Assembly: GCA_946699565.1 (NCBI GenBank)
Contig: CAMPDW010000003.1
Coordinates: 86,473 to 150,472 of the forward strand
DNA: 64,000 nt
Reading direction: 5' to 3'
DNA from: an uncultured Commensalibacter sp.
Lineage (GTDB): Bacteria > Pseudomonadota > Alphaproteobacteria > Acetobacterales > Acetobacteraceae
The stretch's first letter is position 1, and each line of letters starts with the position of its first letter. The position numbers and the translations under genes were made by a program. Positions 10,040-20,402 of the stretch are shown piece after piece. The notes under the pieces were generated by a model. The model did no database searches, was not told the origin of the DNA, and worked only from the letters and a program-made list of their open reading frames with translations.

Positions 10040-10627
10040 ATGAACATGATAAAATCCTCTCTTAAAGGTGGTGTAACCGACGAAATGGCTAAAGCAGCTG
10101 TCGCAGAAACTGCCGCACAACAATCGAACAGTAAATCTTCTTTTCCCTTTCAAGAAGGCGATGCTATTGTCTATGCTGCTCACGGTGTAGGACGTATTGA
10201 TCGTATTGGCATGGAAGAAATTGCTGGTACTAAGCTGGAAATGATACAAATTTCATTCCCTGATAATCAAATGACTCTACGGATTCCACTTGATAAAGCA
10301 AAAAAAGCTGGATTGCGTAAAATAGCATCACGCGAAATTGTTGGTAAAGCCATGGCTATTATCAAAAGTAAGCCTCAAACAAGTAAGGGCATGTGGGCAA
10401 GACGCGCGCTGGTTTATCAAGAAAAAATCAATTCTGGTGATCTTATGCAAATTGCTGAAGTTTTAAGAGATTTACGGCGAAATGTCGATAGCCTCGATGG
10501 AAGTTTTAGTGAAAGGAAATTATTTGAAGCAGCACAAGATCGTTTTGTTACGGAGGTAGCTGTTCTCGAATCAAAAAAACCAGAAGACGTGTTGAGTGAA
10601 TTAACAGAAGTTATGAAATCGGCTTAA
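10040..10627 (+). CDS. carD: CarD-family RNA polymerase-binding transcription regulator
   Basis: The core matches the CarD/CdnL family: FPFQEGDAIVYAAHGVGRI is the RNA-polymerase-interacting Tudor-like strand set (about residues 34-52), followed by IPLDKAKKAGLRKI and a helical DNA-binding C-terminus (WARRALVYQEKINSGDLMQIAEVLRDL, SFSERKLFEAAQDR). CarD proteins bind the polymerase beta subunit and stabilise open promoter complexes, often at rRNA promoters. The first ATG has no clear ribosome site, and translation could begin at 10046 or at 10085 (MAKAAVAETA). The 15-40 N-terminal residues are low-complexity in either case. A perfect A/T palindrome begins 3 nt after the stop codon. Confidence 0.92.
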   Translation: MNMIKSSLKGGVTDEMAKAAVAETAAQQSNSKSSFPFQEGDAIVYAAHGVGRIDRIGMEEIAGTKLEMIQISFPDNQMTLRIPLDKAKKAGLRKIASREIVGKAMAIIKSKPQTSKGMWARRALVYQEKINSGDLMQIAEVLRDLRRNVDSLDGSFSERKLFEAAQDRFVTEVAVLESKKPEDVLSELTEVMKSA

Positions 10628-10630
10628 AAA

Positions 10631-10664
10631 TATTTTATAATTATAAAATTATAATTATAAAATA
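10631..10664. repeat. Perfect 34-bp A/T-only palindrome downstream of carD
   Basis: Two 16-nt arms, TATTTTATAATTATAA and TTATAATTATAAAATA, are exact reverse complements separated by AA. The arms contain no G or C. It begins 3 nt beyond the carD stop codon. It could form a hairpin at the mRNA 3' end, but it lacks a following T-run, so it is not a textbook intrinsic terminator. It may instead stabilise the transcript end or extrude as a cruciform. Confidence 0.75.
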
Positions 10665-10834
10665 AAAACAAAAAGAAGATTTTTTACTTTTCTTATAATA
10701 ATTGCTTGGTTTTTAAAAATATACGTTATTTAACTTTTATAAAATAATTATAATTAGTATGATAAAGTAAATGTTATCTGTTTAAAACATTAATAATTTT
10801 TTACAAAATTAAAAATAAATAAAAGCGTATAAAA

Positions 10835-12568
10835 ATGTTTTTCAAAAAAAAATCTACTTTTACTTCTAAAAATCTTAAAAACCATCATTTAATTGATAAA
10901 TTAAAATTAATTGCTGGGGAAAAAAATACTATTACTAATCCAGCTAAAATGGGACTTTATTGTAACGGTTTTCGTTATGGATCAGGAAAAGCCATTGCAG
11001 TTATAACACCTGAACACATATTAGATCAGTGGAATGTCATCAAAACTTGCGTCGAAGCTAACGTTATTATTATTATGCAAGCTGCCAATACTGGTTTAAC
11101 AGGTGGATCAACACCTGATGGCAATGATTATGATCGTGATATAGTCATTGTCAATACCATGAAAATGAAAAAAATTTATATTATTAATAATGGGGAACAA
11201 GTTATCTGCCTTCCTGGGGCAACATTAAATGAACTTGAACAAAAATTAAAATCTTACCATCGGGATCCCCACTCTGTTATTGGATCTTCATGTATTGGTG
11301 CTTCAATCATTGGAGGGATAAGCAATAATTCGGGAGGAGCCTTGGTTCAACGAGGGCCTGCTTATACTGAAATGGCTTTATATGCACAATATACCCAAGA
11401 AGGTAAGTTAGAACTTGTAAATCATCTTGGAGTTGATTTAGGTAATACTCCCGAAGAAATACTCAATCGATTGGATCGTGGTAATTTTGATATCAATCAT
11501 ATCAAACCTGCTGATAAATGCTGCTCAGATCATCATTATAAGGAACACGTCTGTGAAGTTGATGCTTCTACCCCGGCCCGATTTAATGCTGATCCTAACC
11601 ATCTTTATGAAGCCTCTGGATGTGCAGGAAAATTAGCTATTTTTGCAGTTAGACTTGACACCTTTCCGCAAGAAAAAGAAACTCAAGTATTTTATATCGG
11701 AACAAACGACCCCAATGATCTAAGCAATATTCGCTATGAAATGTTAAGTAAAAAAATTGTTCCAATCTCAGGTGAATTTATTCATCAAGATGCTTACAAT
11801 ATTGCCGCTGTTTATGGAAAAGATACTTTTATATTTATTAATTATCTTGGTACGGCTCATATTCCACAATTATTTGCTTTAAAAAACCGATTTGATTTTA
11901 TTGCTAATCAGATACCTTTTTTCCCAAAGCATTTTAGCGATAAAGCTATGCAATTATTCAGCAAATTCTTCCCTCAACATTTACCTGAACGTATGAATAA
12001 TTATGCTAAAAAATATAAATATCATTTATTATTAAAAATAGGGAAAAACGATATAAAATCGGTTCGTTCTCATTTGAATTCTTATTTTAAAAATAAACCG
12101 TCAGCTAGTTTTTTCGAATGCACACCTGAAGAAGGACGTAAAGCTTTTTTACATCGTTTTGCTATTGCTGGAGCTGCAATTCGCTATAGAAATGTTCATA
12201 CGGATGTCGTTGAAAATATCTTGGCTCTGGATATCGCGTTACGTCGAAATGATAAAGAATGGGTCGAACATTTACCTCATGATATAGAAGCACCTATTCT
12301 TCATAAAATATATTATGGACATTTTTTCTGTCATGTTTTTCACCAAGATTATGTTATTAAAAAAGGAAATGATGTATTTGCATTAGAGGATAAAATGCTA
12401 AAAATCCTTGATCAAAGAGGTGCAGAATATCCTGCTGAACATAATGTAGGTCATTTGTATCATGCAAAAGATACATTAAAAAATTTCTATAAAAAGCTTG
12501 ATCCATGTAATAGCTTTAATCCAGGTATAGGTAAGACAAGTAAACAAAAAAATTGGGCAGAAAAATAG
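10835..12568 (+). CDS. dld: Quinone-dependent D-lactate dehydrogenase
   Basis: Dld oxidises D-lactate to pyruvate at the inner membrane and passes electrons to the quinone pool. The 577-residue length fits the E. coli-type enzyme. The FAD-binding (VAO/PCMH) part spans about residues 35-270, with AANTGLTGGSTPDGNDYDRD, ICLPGATLNELEQKL and GSSCIGASIIGGISNNSGGALVQ (quoted here in part only as landmarks) and, at about 250-270, NADPNHLYEASGCAGKLA. The C-terminal membrane-binding D-lactate part includes ATPEEGRKAFLHRFA-like residues, YGHFFCHVFHQDYV and PAEHNVGHLYHA with substrate-contacting His residues. A 207-nt AT-rich leader separates it from carD. It would feed respiration together with the cytochromes matured by the Ccm proteins encoded near 40-45 kb. 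Confidence 0.93.
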   Translation: MFFKKKSTFTSKNLKNHHLIDKLKLIAGEKNTITNPAKMGLYCNGFRYGSGKAIAVITPEHILDQWNVIKTCVEANVIIIMQAANTGLTGGSTPDGNDYDRDIVIVNTMKMKKIYIINNGEQVICLPGATLNELEQKLKSYHRDPHSVIGSSCIGASIIGGISNNSGGALVQRGPAYTEMALYAQYTQEGKLELVNHLGVDLGNTPEEILNRLDRGNFDINHIKPADKCCSDHHYKEHVCEVDASTPARFNADPNHLYEASGCAGKLAIFAVRLDTFPQEKETQVFYIGTNDPNDLSNIRYEMLSKKIVPISGEFIHQDAYNIAAVYGKDTFIFINYLGTAHIPQLFALKNRFDFIANQIPFFPKHFSDKAMQLFSKFFPQHLPERMNNYAKKYKYHLLLKIGKNDIKSVRSHLNSYFKNKPSASFFECTPEEGRKAFLHRFAIAGAAIRYRNVHTDVVENILALDIALRRNDKEWVEHLPHDIEAPILHKIYYGHFFCHVFHQDYVIKKGNDVFALEDKMLKILDQRGAEYPAEHNVGHLYHAKDTLKNFYKKLDPCNSFNPGIGKTSKQKNWAEK

Positions 12569-12598
12569 ATATTAAACGATCAAAATTTTATCACTTTT

Positions 12599-12639
12599 AA
12601 ATAATCTTTATATAAATGAAATTAATATAAAGATTATTT
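12599..12639. terminator. Probable bidirectional terminator between dld and tamB
   Basis: Arms AAATAATCTTTATAT (12599-12613) and ATATAAAGATTATTT (12625-12639) are exact 15-bp complements around an 11-nt loop. The hairpin sits between convergent genes and overlaps the tamB stop codon at 12638-12640. Stability is modest because the arms are nearly all A/T, so function is inferred from position. Confidence 0.45.
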
Positions 12640-15600
12640 AATAATCAAATTCATAAATTAATCCAACATTACTTCCTGGATCATTATCAGGTGTAACAAA
12701 CCGAGAATTATCTTTTCCTGTTCCCACAGCAGCAGTTGCTTTTAAATGTTTGGTTATATCAATTTGCATTTCAGCCTGAGTTCCTGCATTTCCAGTTGAC
12801 TGCTTAGCACCAAGATATACGCCTTTTGCAACATATTTACCCGCGGCAACTGAAGCTCCGTTATTTGACCCACCATTTCCACTTGTACGATTACCCCCGC
12901 CCAATGACAATCGGTCAAGACCAAGGCTTTTTCGAACTGTACCCAAAGGATCAATACCAGCACTTTGACCTCCTAAAGTTGCAAGTGCCAGACCAATTTC
13001 AGCCATTTGCGTTGCTGATAAACTTTGAGAATCCACGCCAAATAACAATAAAGCTAAAACTCTATCTTGAGATAATGGTGGCGAAGAGGTTAAGGTAATT
13101 TTTGGCGCACTTGCAAAACCAGTTATCAGTAATCTTGCTGTATTTCCTTCAACAGTTTTTTTTACCTCAAAATCAAGCGAAGGATCAATTTTACGATCAA
13201 CATTGCTTCCATTAAACCCGATAACTCCCCTTGTAAAATCTAAAGAAATACCTGATAAATCTATATGTCCATTTTGCATTTTCATGCCTCCAGCCATACT
13301 TGGCTCATCTGTAGTACCCGTTATATGAATCGATCCAGCCATATCTGTAAATAATCCAAATCCCTGTACTAGAATCTGACCTGCTGATTTGATGATAAGA
13401 TCTAATCCTATAATTGGACCTAAACTATTTTTCTTGTTTTCAATATCAATTTTCTGACCAGGACGAATGACTTTCAAAGGAACAACTGAACTAGCAATGG
13501 AATGAGGGATATTAATTTCAGCATGTTTTATTTTAATCAAACCCTTAGTTTCAAGGCGTGATCTCGCCATACCATTAACTGTAATATCTCCATCAAGAAC
13601 AGCTGTTAATAAATCACTTATTAAAGGACGAGCATCTTTCATATTAAACAGAATATTAACTGGTATTCCTGGTTGAAAAATACCAATATCACCTTCTGCA
13701 TGTATATTACCTTGTCCAGCCTTAGCATCAAAAGATTGCAATATAATATGATCTTTTTCACCAATCAATTTGGCTTGTATCTTTTGAATGCTAATTCCTT
13801 GTGCATAATCTCTAAAGCTTCCGTCAGCAAGTTGAATATTACCCATAATGATAGGAGTAATATAATTTCCATTAATATGCATGGCAAGATTCACATGACC
13901 CTTCACTTGCTGGCCATATGCACCGATAATAGCATTACTAAGCCCCAAATTAGCATTGCCACTTAAATTCAGTGCCAATCTATCATTTGAATTCAATGGA
14001 ACTAATCCATCTATATCCAAATTGAGTTTGTTATTCATTTGTATCTGGGAACGGATTTGAGCACTTAAACCCGTTAAATTTGCTTGGGCTGATAATTTTG
14101 CAACGGGTAATGATGCGGCATCACCATTTAGCATTTTAACATTAATCGCATGAACTGTAATTGTACCAATAGGTTTATCAAAATTTCCTTTAAGTTTTGC
14201 CTGAGCACTCAAAAGACCCTGTGCCTGTAAAGTTGGCATAAAAGGTTTAAAAATTGCCGGAGTTATATTTTGAACAGAGACATTAAGATTAAGCGATGGT
14301 TTAACCATCCCCATAATATCTATCGTTGCAAAAGGTGCCTTGGGCGGAGCAAAAGTCAATCGTAGATGATCCATAGCTATTCTATTACCAAAATCGACTT
14401 TTACTGGAGAAACAAGATGGATATTTTCCTTTTTTATCAATGCATTTAATTTTTGAAAAAATACTTTTTTCTTGATTAAATCCAGAATCAAAACTGTATC
14501 CAAAAATCCTTTATCTTGTATTAGAGATGGAAAATCAGCATTACTGGTTATTTTTAAATTTTCTAATGTACCTAAAGCGTTAAAACGTATATTTCCTCTA
14601 GCTTGTGGAACACGTAAATCTAAAATTTGAGATTTTAGATAAATATTAGGTTTTTTAAATAGATTTTCGATATAGCCTGATAATGCCAAATTAGTAAATT
14701 GTAAATTTTGCATTGTAATGCGACTATCGAGATTTATTAATAATTTATTATACCCGTTAATTATGGAGTGAATTTGCAATCCTAATTTTCCATCAATATT
14801 TTGATGAAAAATATTTCTAAAATCTGATAAACGGGTAATTTTCAAATCTAAATTACCATCAGGAACAAAATTCTTGTTTGAAACGTTAAAATTAGCCATA
14901 CCTTTTAAAGATCGCCAATTTAGTTTTTTCATTTCTACAAAATAGTTTTTTGTATCCTTTTTTTGACCTGCTTCTAACTGTAACGATATAGGAGAACGAT
15001 CAAGATTTCCTTCTAAAAATAAAGTAAGTTTAGGTAAAGAAAATAAATGCTTCAAGTCTGCTGATAATTTCAACTCGCTTGGAGCAATAGCATAATTTTT
15101 ATTATTAGAAGTTTGAAATTTTGTTTTTGTTTTAAGCTGTAAAGCCAAATCTTTTAAAGAACCGTTTGCTTTAAGTTCAGTTTTGCTTTGCCCTTTTAAA
15201 GAAGGAAAAACAGCTGATAAATTATTGACATCAAGACCTATAATTCCTTTAATTTGTTGATCCAGAAATGTTCCCTTTCCTTGAATTAAAAAATTTTGCC
15301 CCGTTAAAAAACTTTGATCCAATAAAACATCTAAATTTTTATTTTGATAAATACGAGCATGAATACCAACATGCCCTCTTTTTCCCATCATATTAACCAA
15401 AGTAGGTAATCCTTTTTTAAATTCAATGGGACCATCTAAATCAAACAAAATGGGATCTTTTTTCTGTTTTGGAATTCTAAATGCAATATTAAGGGCTGAC
15501 CAACCTTCTAGATCGATATTTTTTAACGCTGCCAACTCATCCAAACGCGGAAAAACCAAATCAATAGAACCATGTAAAGTTGGTTTTATAAATACTTGAC

Positions 15601-16909
15601 CGATAGCTTTGATAAGATCATGCTGAAGTTGAAAATCAACCTGTTGATCTGACAAATTGGGAAAATAAATAGCATCCAATAAAATTGGTTTTTTTGCAAA
15701 TAAATGAGGATATTGTCCAGGAATACGTAATCCATCTATTACTACATGTAATTTAGACCAATTATAACGATTGGATTTATCTTGTTTTAAATTTTCATTT
15801 TCATAACTTGTAAAATTAATGGATAATTTATTTACAATTGTATCCTTTGCAACGAAATTAATGAGATTAAAATAACCTTTCCCAACGGGTTCTTTAAACA
15901 TACCTGATAATTGTGCATCAAGATCCCAACTATCCCAATGGAATTGTTGATTTAAAGTCATTGATGGTGAATGACCCAACAATCGAATATTCAAGGTTGA
16001 ACGCGGAAGATTCAGATAACCCATTTCTTTTAAATAGGTCTGATTAGTCGTTAAATTTAAATTTGTTTGTAATTGATCAAAACGTCCCTTAAATACAAAC
16101 TTAAGGGATAATGGTGTTAATTGATTTGTATTTAATAAACGCTCTAAAATACCTTTTGCATTTGATTGCGCTTCAAAGGTTAAAAATCCATCTGTTATTT
16201 GATGCTTATTAACGGTGGTTGTTAATTTTATCTGGGTTGCATTATTCAGCTCTTCTCCTTGTAATTCCAAATGAAAATTAGGTAAAGTTTCAAGAGAAAT
16301 TGTATAGAAAAAAGATAATAAATTTGATGTTTCAGCACTACCCTGAGCTTTTAGATCTAAATTTTGTAAAGTAATCTTTGGAGAAAAATGTAATTTATCA
16401 ACTTTCACATACTGAATCGATGTGGCAAGTGCAATAAAAGGAGGTTTAGAATTCGTTTTCTGTGTGGATGTTGATGATATTGGTAAATCGTCAAAGTCTA
16501 ACTCTTTTGCAGTTAGGTTTTTAATAGCTATTTTCTTATATAATAACGCAACTGCTGACCAATCAAGTCTAAGTTTCTTCAACGTTAACCATGCTTTTTT
16601 TGTAGGATATAGTTTATTAATTCTTAATTCATCTATTTTTAAATGATTTGGGAAACGACCTGAGACTCCAACAACCTCAAAAGAATGATCTGTCCAATCA
16701 CCAATCTTAGCAGCCAGATAATCTTTTCCTGATTGTGTATTTAAATAAATTATTAAACTTATAAAGAAAATCATAACTAAACCCATTATAATTCCCAAAA
16801 AACAACATAATTTCCATAAAATAGGATGTTGTTGCTGCCATTTTTTCTGAAAAACACCTGTTTTTTGATCTTTATTCATCAAATCAAATTCTAAATTAGA
16901 TTGAGACAT
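12638..16909 (-). CDS. tamB: Translocation and assembly module inner-membrane protein TamB
   Basis: TamB is a long periplasm-spanning beta-taco protein, anchored in the inner membrane, that works with TamA in outer-membrane assembly and lipid transport. The 1423-residue product has a cytoplasmic N-terminal tail, one membrane anchor at about residues 29-53 (CCFLGIIMGLVMIFFISLII), then a long succession of short hydrophobic beta strands, and the C-terminal DUF490 domain (about 1080-1423) with GVIGFNGSNVDRKIDPSLDF, TLTSSPPLSQDRVLALLLFG and a final IYEFDY. Gly/Ser/Asn-rich sequence (GGGNRTSGNGGSNNG) near residue 1350 is a flexible loop. The ATG overlaps the tamA stop by one base (TAATG), which implies translational coupling. 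Confidence 0.92.
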   Translation of the reverse strand: MSQSNLEFDLMNKDQKTGVFQKKWQQQHPILWKLCCFLGIIMGLVMIFFISLIIYLNTQSGKDYLAAKIGDWTDHSFEVVGVSGRFPNHLKIDELRINKLYPTKKAWLTLKKLRLDWSAVALLYKKIAIKNLTAKELDFDDLPISSTSTQKTNSKPPFIALATSIQYVKVDKLHFSPKITLQNLDLKAQGSAETSNLLSFFYTISLETLPNFHLELQGEELNNATQIKLTTTVNKHQITDGFLTFEAQSNAKGILERLLNTNQLTPLSLKFVFKGRFDQLQTNLNLTTNQTYLKEMGYLNLPRSTLNIRLLGHSPSMTLNQQFHWDSWDLDAQLSGMFKEPVGKGYFNLINFVAKDTIVNKLSINFTSYENENLKQDKSNRYNWSKLHVVIDGLRIPGQYPHLFAKKPILLDAIYFPNLSDQQVDFQLQHDLIKAIGQVFIKPTLHGSIDLVFPRLDELAALKNIDLEGWSALNIAFRIPKQKKDPILFDLDGPIEFKKGLPTLVNMMGKRGHVGIHARIYQNKNLDVLLDQSFLTGQNFLIQGKGTFLDQQIKGIIGLDVNNLSAVFPSLKGQSKTELKANGSLKDLALQLKTKTKFQTSNNKNYAIAPSELKLSADLKHLFSLPKLTLFLEGNLDRSPISLQLEAGQKKDTKNYFVEMKKLNWRSLKGMANFNVSNKNFVPDGNLDLKITRLSDFRNIFHQNIDGKLGLQIHSIINGYNKLLINLDSRITMQNLQFTNLALSGYIENLFKKPNIYLKSQILDLRVPQARGNIRFNALGTLENLKITSNADFPSLIQDKGFLDTVLILDLIKKKVFFQKLNALIKKENIHLVSPVKVDFGNRIAMDHLRLTFAPPKAPFATIDIMGMVKPSLNLNVSVQNITPAIFKPFMPTLQAQGLLSAQAKLKGNFDKPIGTITVHAINVKMLNGDAASLPVAKLSAQANLTGLSAQIRSQIQMNNKLNLDIDGLVPLNSNDRLALNLSGNANLGLSNAIIGAYGQQVKGHVNLAMHINGNYITPIIMGNIQLADGSFRDYAQGISIQKIQAKLIGEKDHIILQSFDAKAGQGNIHAEGDIGIFQPGIPVNILFNMKDARPLISDLLTAVLDGDITVNGMARSRLETKGLIKIKHAEINIPHSIASSVVPLKVIRPGQKIDIENKKNSLGPIIGLDLIIKSAGQILVQGFGLFTDMAGSIHITGTTDEPSMAGGMKMQNGHIDLSGISLDFTRGVIGFNGSNVDRKIDPSLDFEVKKTVEGNTARLLITGFASAPKITLTSSPPLSQDRVLALLLFGVDSQSLSATQMAEIGLALATLGGQSAGIDPLGTVRKSLGLDRLSLGGGNRTSGNGGSNNGASVAAGKYVAKGVYLGAKQSTGNAGTQAEMQIDITKHLKATAAVGTGKDNSRFVTPDNDPGSNVGLIYEFDY

Positions 16910-18960
16910 TAAAATGTTTCTCCTAACCCAATATAAACTTCAAACCGATCACCTCGATATGGTCGTTTAACAGGAACTGCTACATCCAAACGAATGGGCC
17001 CTATCGGAGTATAATATCGCACTCCACCCCCAATACCGACTTGAATTTTTCCATCAAAAGGCATACTATTGCTACTAACCTGCCCAGCATCAACAAAAGC
17101 CTGTGCCCCAAATTGACCAAGAATTCTTTGTCTGAATTCAGCCGTTCCCGTATCCATTGCCTTACCCCCTTTTGCATATTTACTCCCTTTAAACTGGGGA
17201 CCTACGCCTTGAAATCGAAAACCGCGAACCGTGGATGCACCACCCGCATATAAACGTTGATCAGGAGGAAGATTCATTCGAGAAGCTCCTTGGATACTTC
17301 CTATATTTCCACGAAACGCCATAATAGAACGTCCTGGTTTGGCTATACCCAGATGCATAAAATCAAAATAGGTCGAGGCCGTCCCTTGCATAATGGCAAA
17401 AAAAACACTTTTTCCACCAAAAGATTCAGTAGGCGTAATTGAAACTGATGCTTTCATTCCATGATTAGGCGATTGCATAGGGTTAGGTAAATCAGTACTG
17501 TCATATGCAGCTCCAAGAGGTAAGTTAATCATTATATAATTATCCCGATTTCCTCTTTGAATAATATGTTCCTGAATTCCACCGAGATCTGCAAACATAC
17601 TCCAGCGTTTACAAAATCTTCTGCTCATACCCACCTTTGCTAAAAAAGCTGTTTGGTTATAAGAATATAATTTCTGTTTTACTGCTTCTATACGAGCATT
17701 AAAATCTTGGTTACGATGTCCAAAATCTGGTTTGGTAAAATCAGCATAAATGTCATACCCTAGCCCACGTTGTGCTGTCCCTGCTATTCCCGTGGCTATC
17801 GCTGCCAATTTCAGTTGTTCTGCATTACCAAAAACATTATGATGCGTCCATTTAGCCCCTAAACGTCCACCCATATCGGTAGAATAACCCGCTTCTAATC
17901 TAACCGTTCTACGTTTTGCTTCTCTAAACACCAATGTCAAAGATAATCGTCCTGTTTGATCAACATTATCAGCTGCATGAACATCTACACTTGAAAATAC
18001 ACCAATTGAGGAAAGATCTAATCTTGCATTTTCAATGATTGACGGTCTATATAACTCTCCTGAGTGAATTAATAAGCGTTTGCGAACATAATCTGCATTC
18101 ACCTTATCCAATCCCTTAAATTGAATATCACCGATATCAACGATGGGCCCTTTATTTAAATCATAAACAACATCCAGTGTTTGAGTATCAGGATGTAAAT
18201 AAGCTATCGGCTCGCCCATTTTAGCCAATGCATGCCCTTCCTCTTGTAAAGCTTTCAAAAATTTATCACGAGTGGCAACAATATCAGCTGAAACGGCAGG
18301 ATCACCTGGTTTTAAACCAAGCTCTTTTTGTTGTTGAATTGACAGAGGTTCTTGCTGATTTTGCTTATTATTTTTAAATTCTATATATCCTATATGGTAT
18401 TGAGGACCTTTTTGAATGTGAACAAGAATTATAACATCCTGTTGAGAGGGAACCTTATAAATAAAATTTGGTAAATCAGCACTTGTACCATCCATAATAC
18501 CATGAGCAACAATTTCCTGTTCATGATCAAAGATTGTGTCGTGTTTATTATTTTTTTTAGATTTTAATTCTTTCTGATCATGCAATGCAACAGCTGTCCC
18601 AACTTTAATCAAGATTTTGGCTTCATAATAACCAAAACTGTCCATGACTGTTTTAAAACGATCATAATCACTTCTAATACGACCAGCCAAGGCAAAAGGA
18701 TTAACTACATTTATTTTTTGAAGACTAACAAGATTGGAAGTATCTGATAAAACTTTATCGATACTCTCTTGGCCTACTGAATAAATCTTAACTCTATAAT
18801 ATTGAGGATCAGCGGCAAAAATTTGCGTAAAATAACTCGCAAGGTAATTTTCATAAAATATAATAAAAAATAAGCAATATAAATGTACAAAAAACCTTTT
18901 ATTGTTACCCTTATAGAATATAGGTTTTTTATTTTTATACCAAAACCATAAAGATAACAA
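16909..18960 (-). CDS. tamA: Outer-membrane BamA-family protein TamA
   Basis: TamA is the outer-membrane partner of TamB. The product (up to 683 residues) has an N-terminal hydrophobic export signal, POTRA-like modules at about residues 60-330 (for example YHIGYIEFKN, PIVDIGDIQFKGLDKVN, and YVRKRLLIHSGELYRP), and a C-terminal 16-strand barrel of the Omp85 type: RLYAGGASTVRGFRFQGVGP contains the VRGF motif of the L6 loop, and the C-terminus GLGETF ends in the aromatic residue used as the BAM signal. The start is uncertain: no ATG lies at the N-terminal end and the frame begins with TTG at 18960; another rare start nearby is possible. It is co-transcribed with tamB. Confidence 0.9.
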   Translation of the reverse strand: MLSLWFWYKNKKPIFYKGNNKRFFVHLYCLFFIIFYENYLASYFTQIFAADPQYYRVKIYSVGQESIDKVLSDTSNLVSLQKINVVNPFALAGRIRSDYDRFKTVMDSFGYYEAKILIKVGTAVALHDQKELKSKKNNKHDTIFDHEQEIVAHGIMDGTSADLPNFIYKVPSQQDVIILVHIQKGPQYHIGYIEFKNNKQNQQEPLSIQQQKELGLKPGDPAVSADIVATRDKFLKALQEEGHALAKMGEPIAYLHPDTQTLDVVYDLNKGPIVDIGDIQFKGLDKVNADYVRKRLLIHSGELYRPSIIENARLDLSSIGVFSSVDVHAADNVDQTGRLSLTLVFREAKRRTVRLEAGYSTDMGGRLGAKWTHHNVFGNAEQLKLAAIATGIAGTAQRGLGYDIYADFTKPDFGHRNQDFNARIEAVKQKLYSYNQTAFLAKVGMSRRFCKRWSMFADLGGIQEHIIQRGNRDNYIMINLPLGAAYDSTDLPNPMQSPNHGMKASVSITPTESFGGKSVFFAIMQGTASTYFDFMHLGIAKPGRSIMAFRGNIGSIQGASRMNLPPDQRLYAGGASTVRGFRFQGVGPQFKGSKYAKGGKAMDTGTAEFRQRILGQFGAQAFVDAGQVSSNSMPFDGKIQVGIGGGVRYYTPIGPIRLDVAVPVKRPYRGDRFEVYIGLGETF

Positions 18961-19240
18961 AATATCAATCCCTTAAATATTCATACACTAACAGCAAATT
19001 TTTTTTAGAATTTTCATTTATAAAAAATATACAAACGCATTAAAACAAAAAAATGTAAACTATAATAAAGCTTAAAATTGGGTAACGATTTTTTTTATTT
19101 TCTTTTCTTAATCAATATTGTAGTCATAAAATAATTGATATAAAAATATTAAATCTTTTAATAAATTATGCATTTATAATGATACGATTAATCTGTTATA
19201 ATATCTCAAAGTTATAAAAATATTAAGAATTTCACTCTAT

Positions 19241-20203
19241 ATGTTACCTCAATTTAAAAAATATATTTTTCGTTCAAAATCAAAACAAGATGAAAATGAT
19301 ACCCAAATAAATTTCGATTCAATATTTAATAAAACTGAATTACGCATTTGCAAATTCAATATTAATCTTTTCAGCAAAATAAGAGCGGTTACAAAATTAC
19401 TAATTATTTTACTCATAACTTTAATTTGTATACCCTTTCAATCTATTTTAACAAACTGTCCCGGTAGATCTAAAGTTTTTATTCCACCTATTTTTTGGAC
19501 TATAATATCCAAAATATTAGGATTGAAAGTTCGCACTTTTGGAAAAAAAATTACATATAATCCTAGAAAAAAGCAAAATCGTCCTATTCTGTATATTTGT
19601 AATCATTATTCTTGGCTTGATATTGTGACACTTGGTCAAGTTTTACCCGCATGTTTTGTTGCTAAAAAAGAAGTTAGCAGATGGCCTTTAATCGGTACAC
19701 TTTGCAGAATAGGTCAGGCAACTTTTATTACAAGAGAGCGTAAAACACTTGTTCAGGAACAAAATGAATTGGAAATCAGACTAAAACAAAATGATAGTAT
19801 GATTTTATTTCCAGAAGGTACATCAACAAACGGTTCTCACCTTTACCCTTTTATGACATCCTTTTTTGTTTTGGCAAAACCATTAAACAATCAAAAGGTT
19901 GATTATACAATTCCCATACTTCAACCCATTTCAATAGCATATGATGGATTAAATATGCTTCCTGCCAATCGATATATTCAACCCATATATTGTTGGTATG
20001 GCGATATGGAGTTAGTTCCACACATATGGGATTTTTGCCAAAATTCAAGTATGCATGCATCAATTATTTTTCATAAACCTCTTTATCCAGAGAATTTCAA
20101 ATCAAGAAAAACGCTTGCCAAGGCAGCTTGGGAAATCATATCCAAGGGTTCTCTTGCTTTAAGAAACAATTATTCTGATAAAGAAATAAAGAAATGCATA
20201 TAA
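19241..20203 (+). CDS. plsC: 1-acyl-sn-glycerol-3-phosphate acyltransferase (PlsC-like)
   Basis: PlsC-type enzymes transfer an acyl chain to lysophosphatidic acid or another lysophospholipid at the inner membrane. The catalytic HX4D motif is His122 to Asp127 (NHYSWLD), the phosphate-binding motif is FPEGTSTNG at about residues 191-199, and a membrane segment lies near residues 52-70. Length is 320 residues; the first 45 residues are charged and poorly conserved. It precedes miaB on the same strand with a 199-nt gap, a gene order I associate with Acetobacteraceae. The paralogue type (phosphatidic acid synthesis versus ornithine-lipid OlsA) cannot be settled from sequence alone. Confidence 0.85.
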   Translation: MLPQFKKYIFRSKSKQDENDTQINFDSIFNKTELRICKFNINLFSKIRAVTKLLIILLITLICIPFQSILTNCPGRSKVFIPPIFWTIISKILGLKVRTFGKKITYNPRKKQNRPILYICNHYSWLDIVTLGQVLPACFVAKKEVSRWPLIGTLCRIGQATFITRERKTLVQEQNELEIRLKQNDSMILFPEGTSTNGSHLYPFMTSFFVLAKPLNNQKVDYTIPILQPISIAYDGLNMLPANRYIQPIYCWYGDMELVPHIWDFCQNSSMHASIIFHKPLYPENFKSRKTLAKAAWEIISKGSLALRNNYSDKEIKKCI

Positions 20204-20402
20204 ACCTTTTTAACTCTTAATCTTTAAATAGTGATAATAACTAATTTATTAAAACTAGATTATAGTAAATGGTTATATCTTTAATTTAATAAAATCTTTT
20301 CTATATTAAATTATAAATAACTTGAATATGTTCTTATCTTTTTATAAAAACTTTACCTTAATCAATTTGTTTAAAAATTAACAATTAAGGCTTATCCTAG
20401 AC

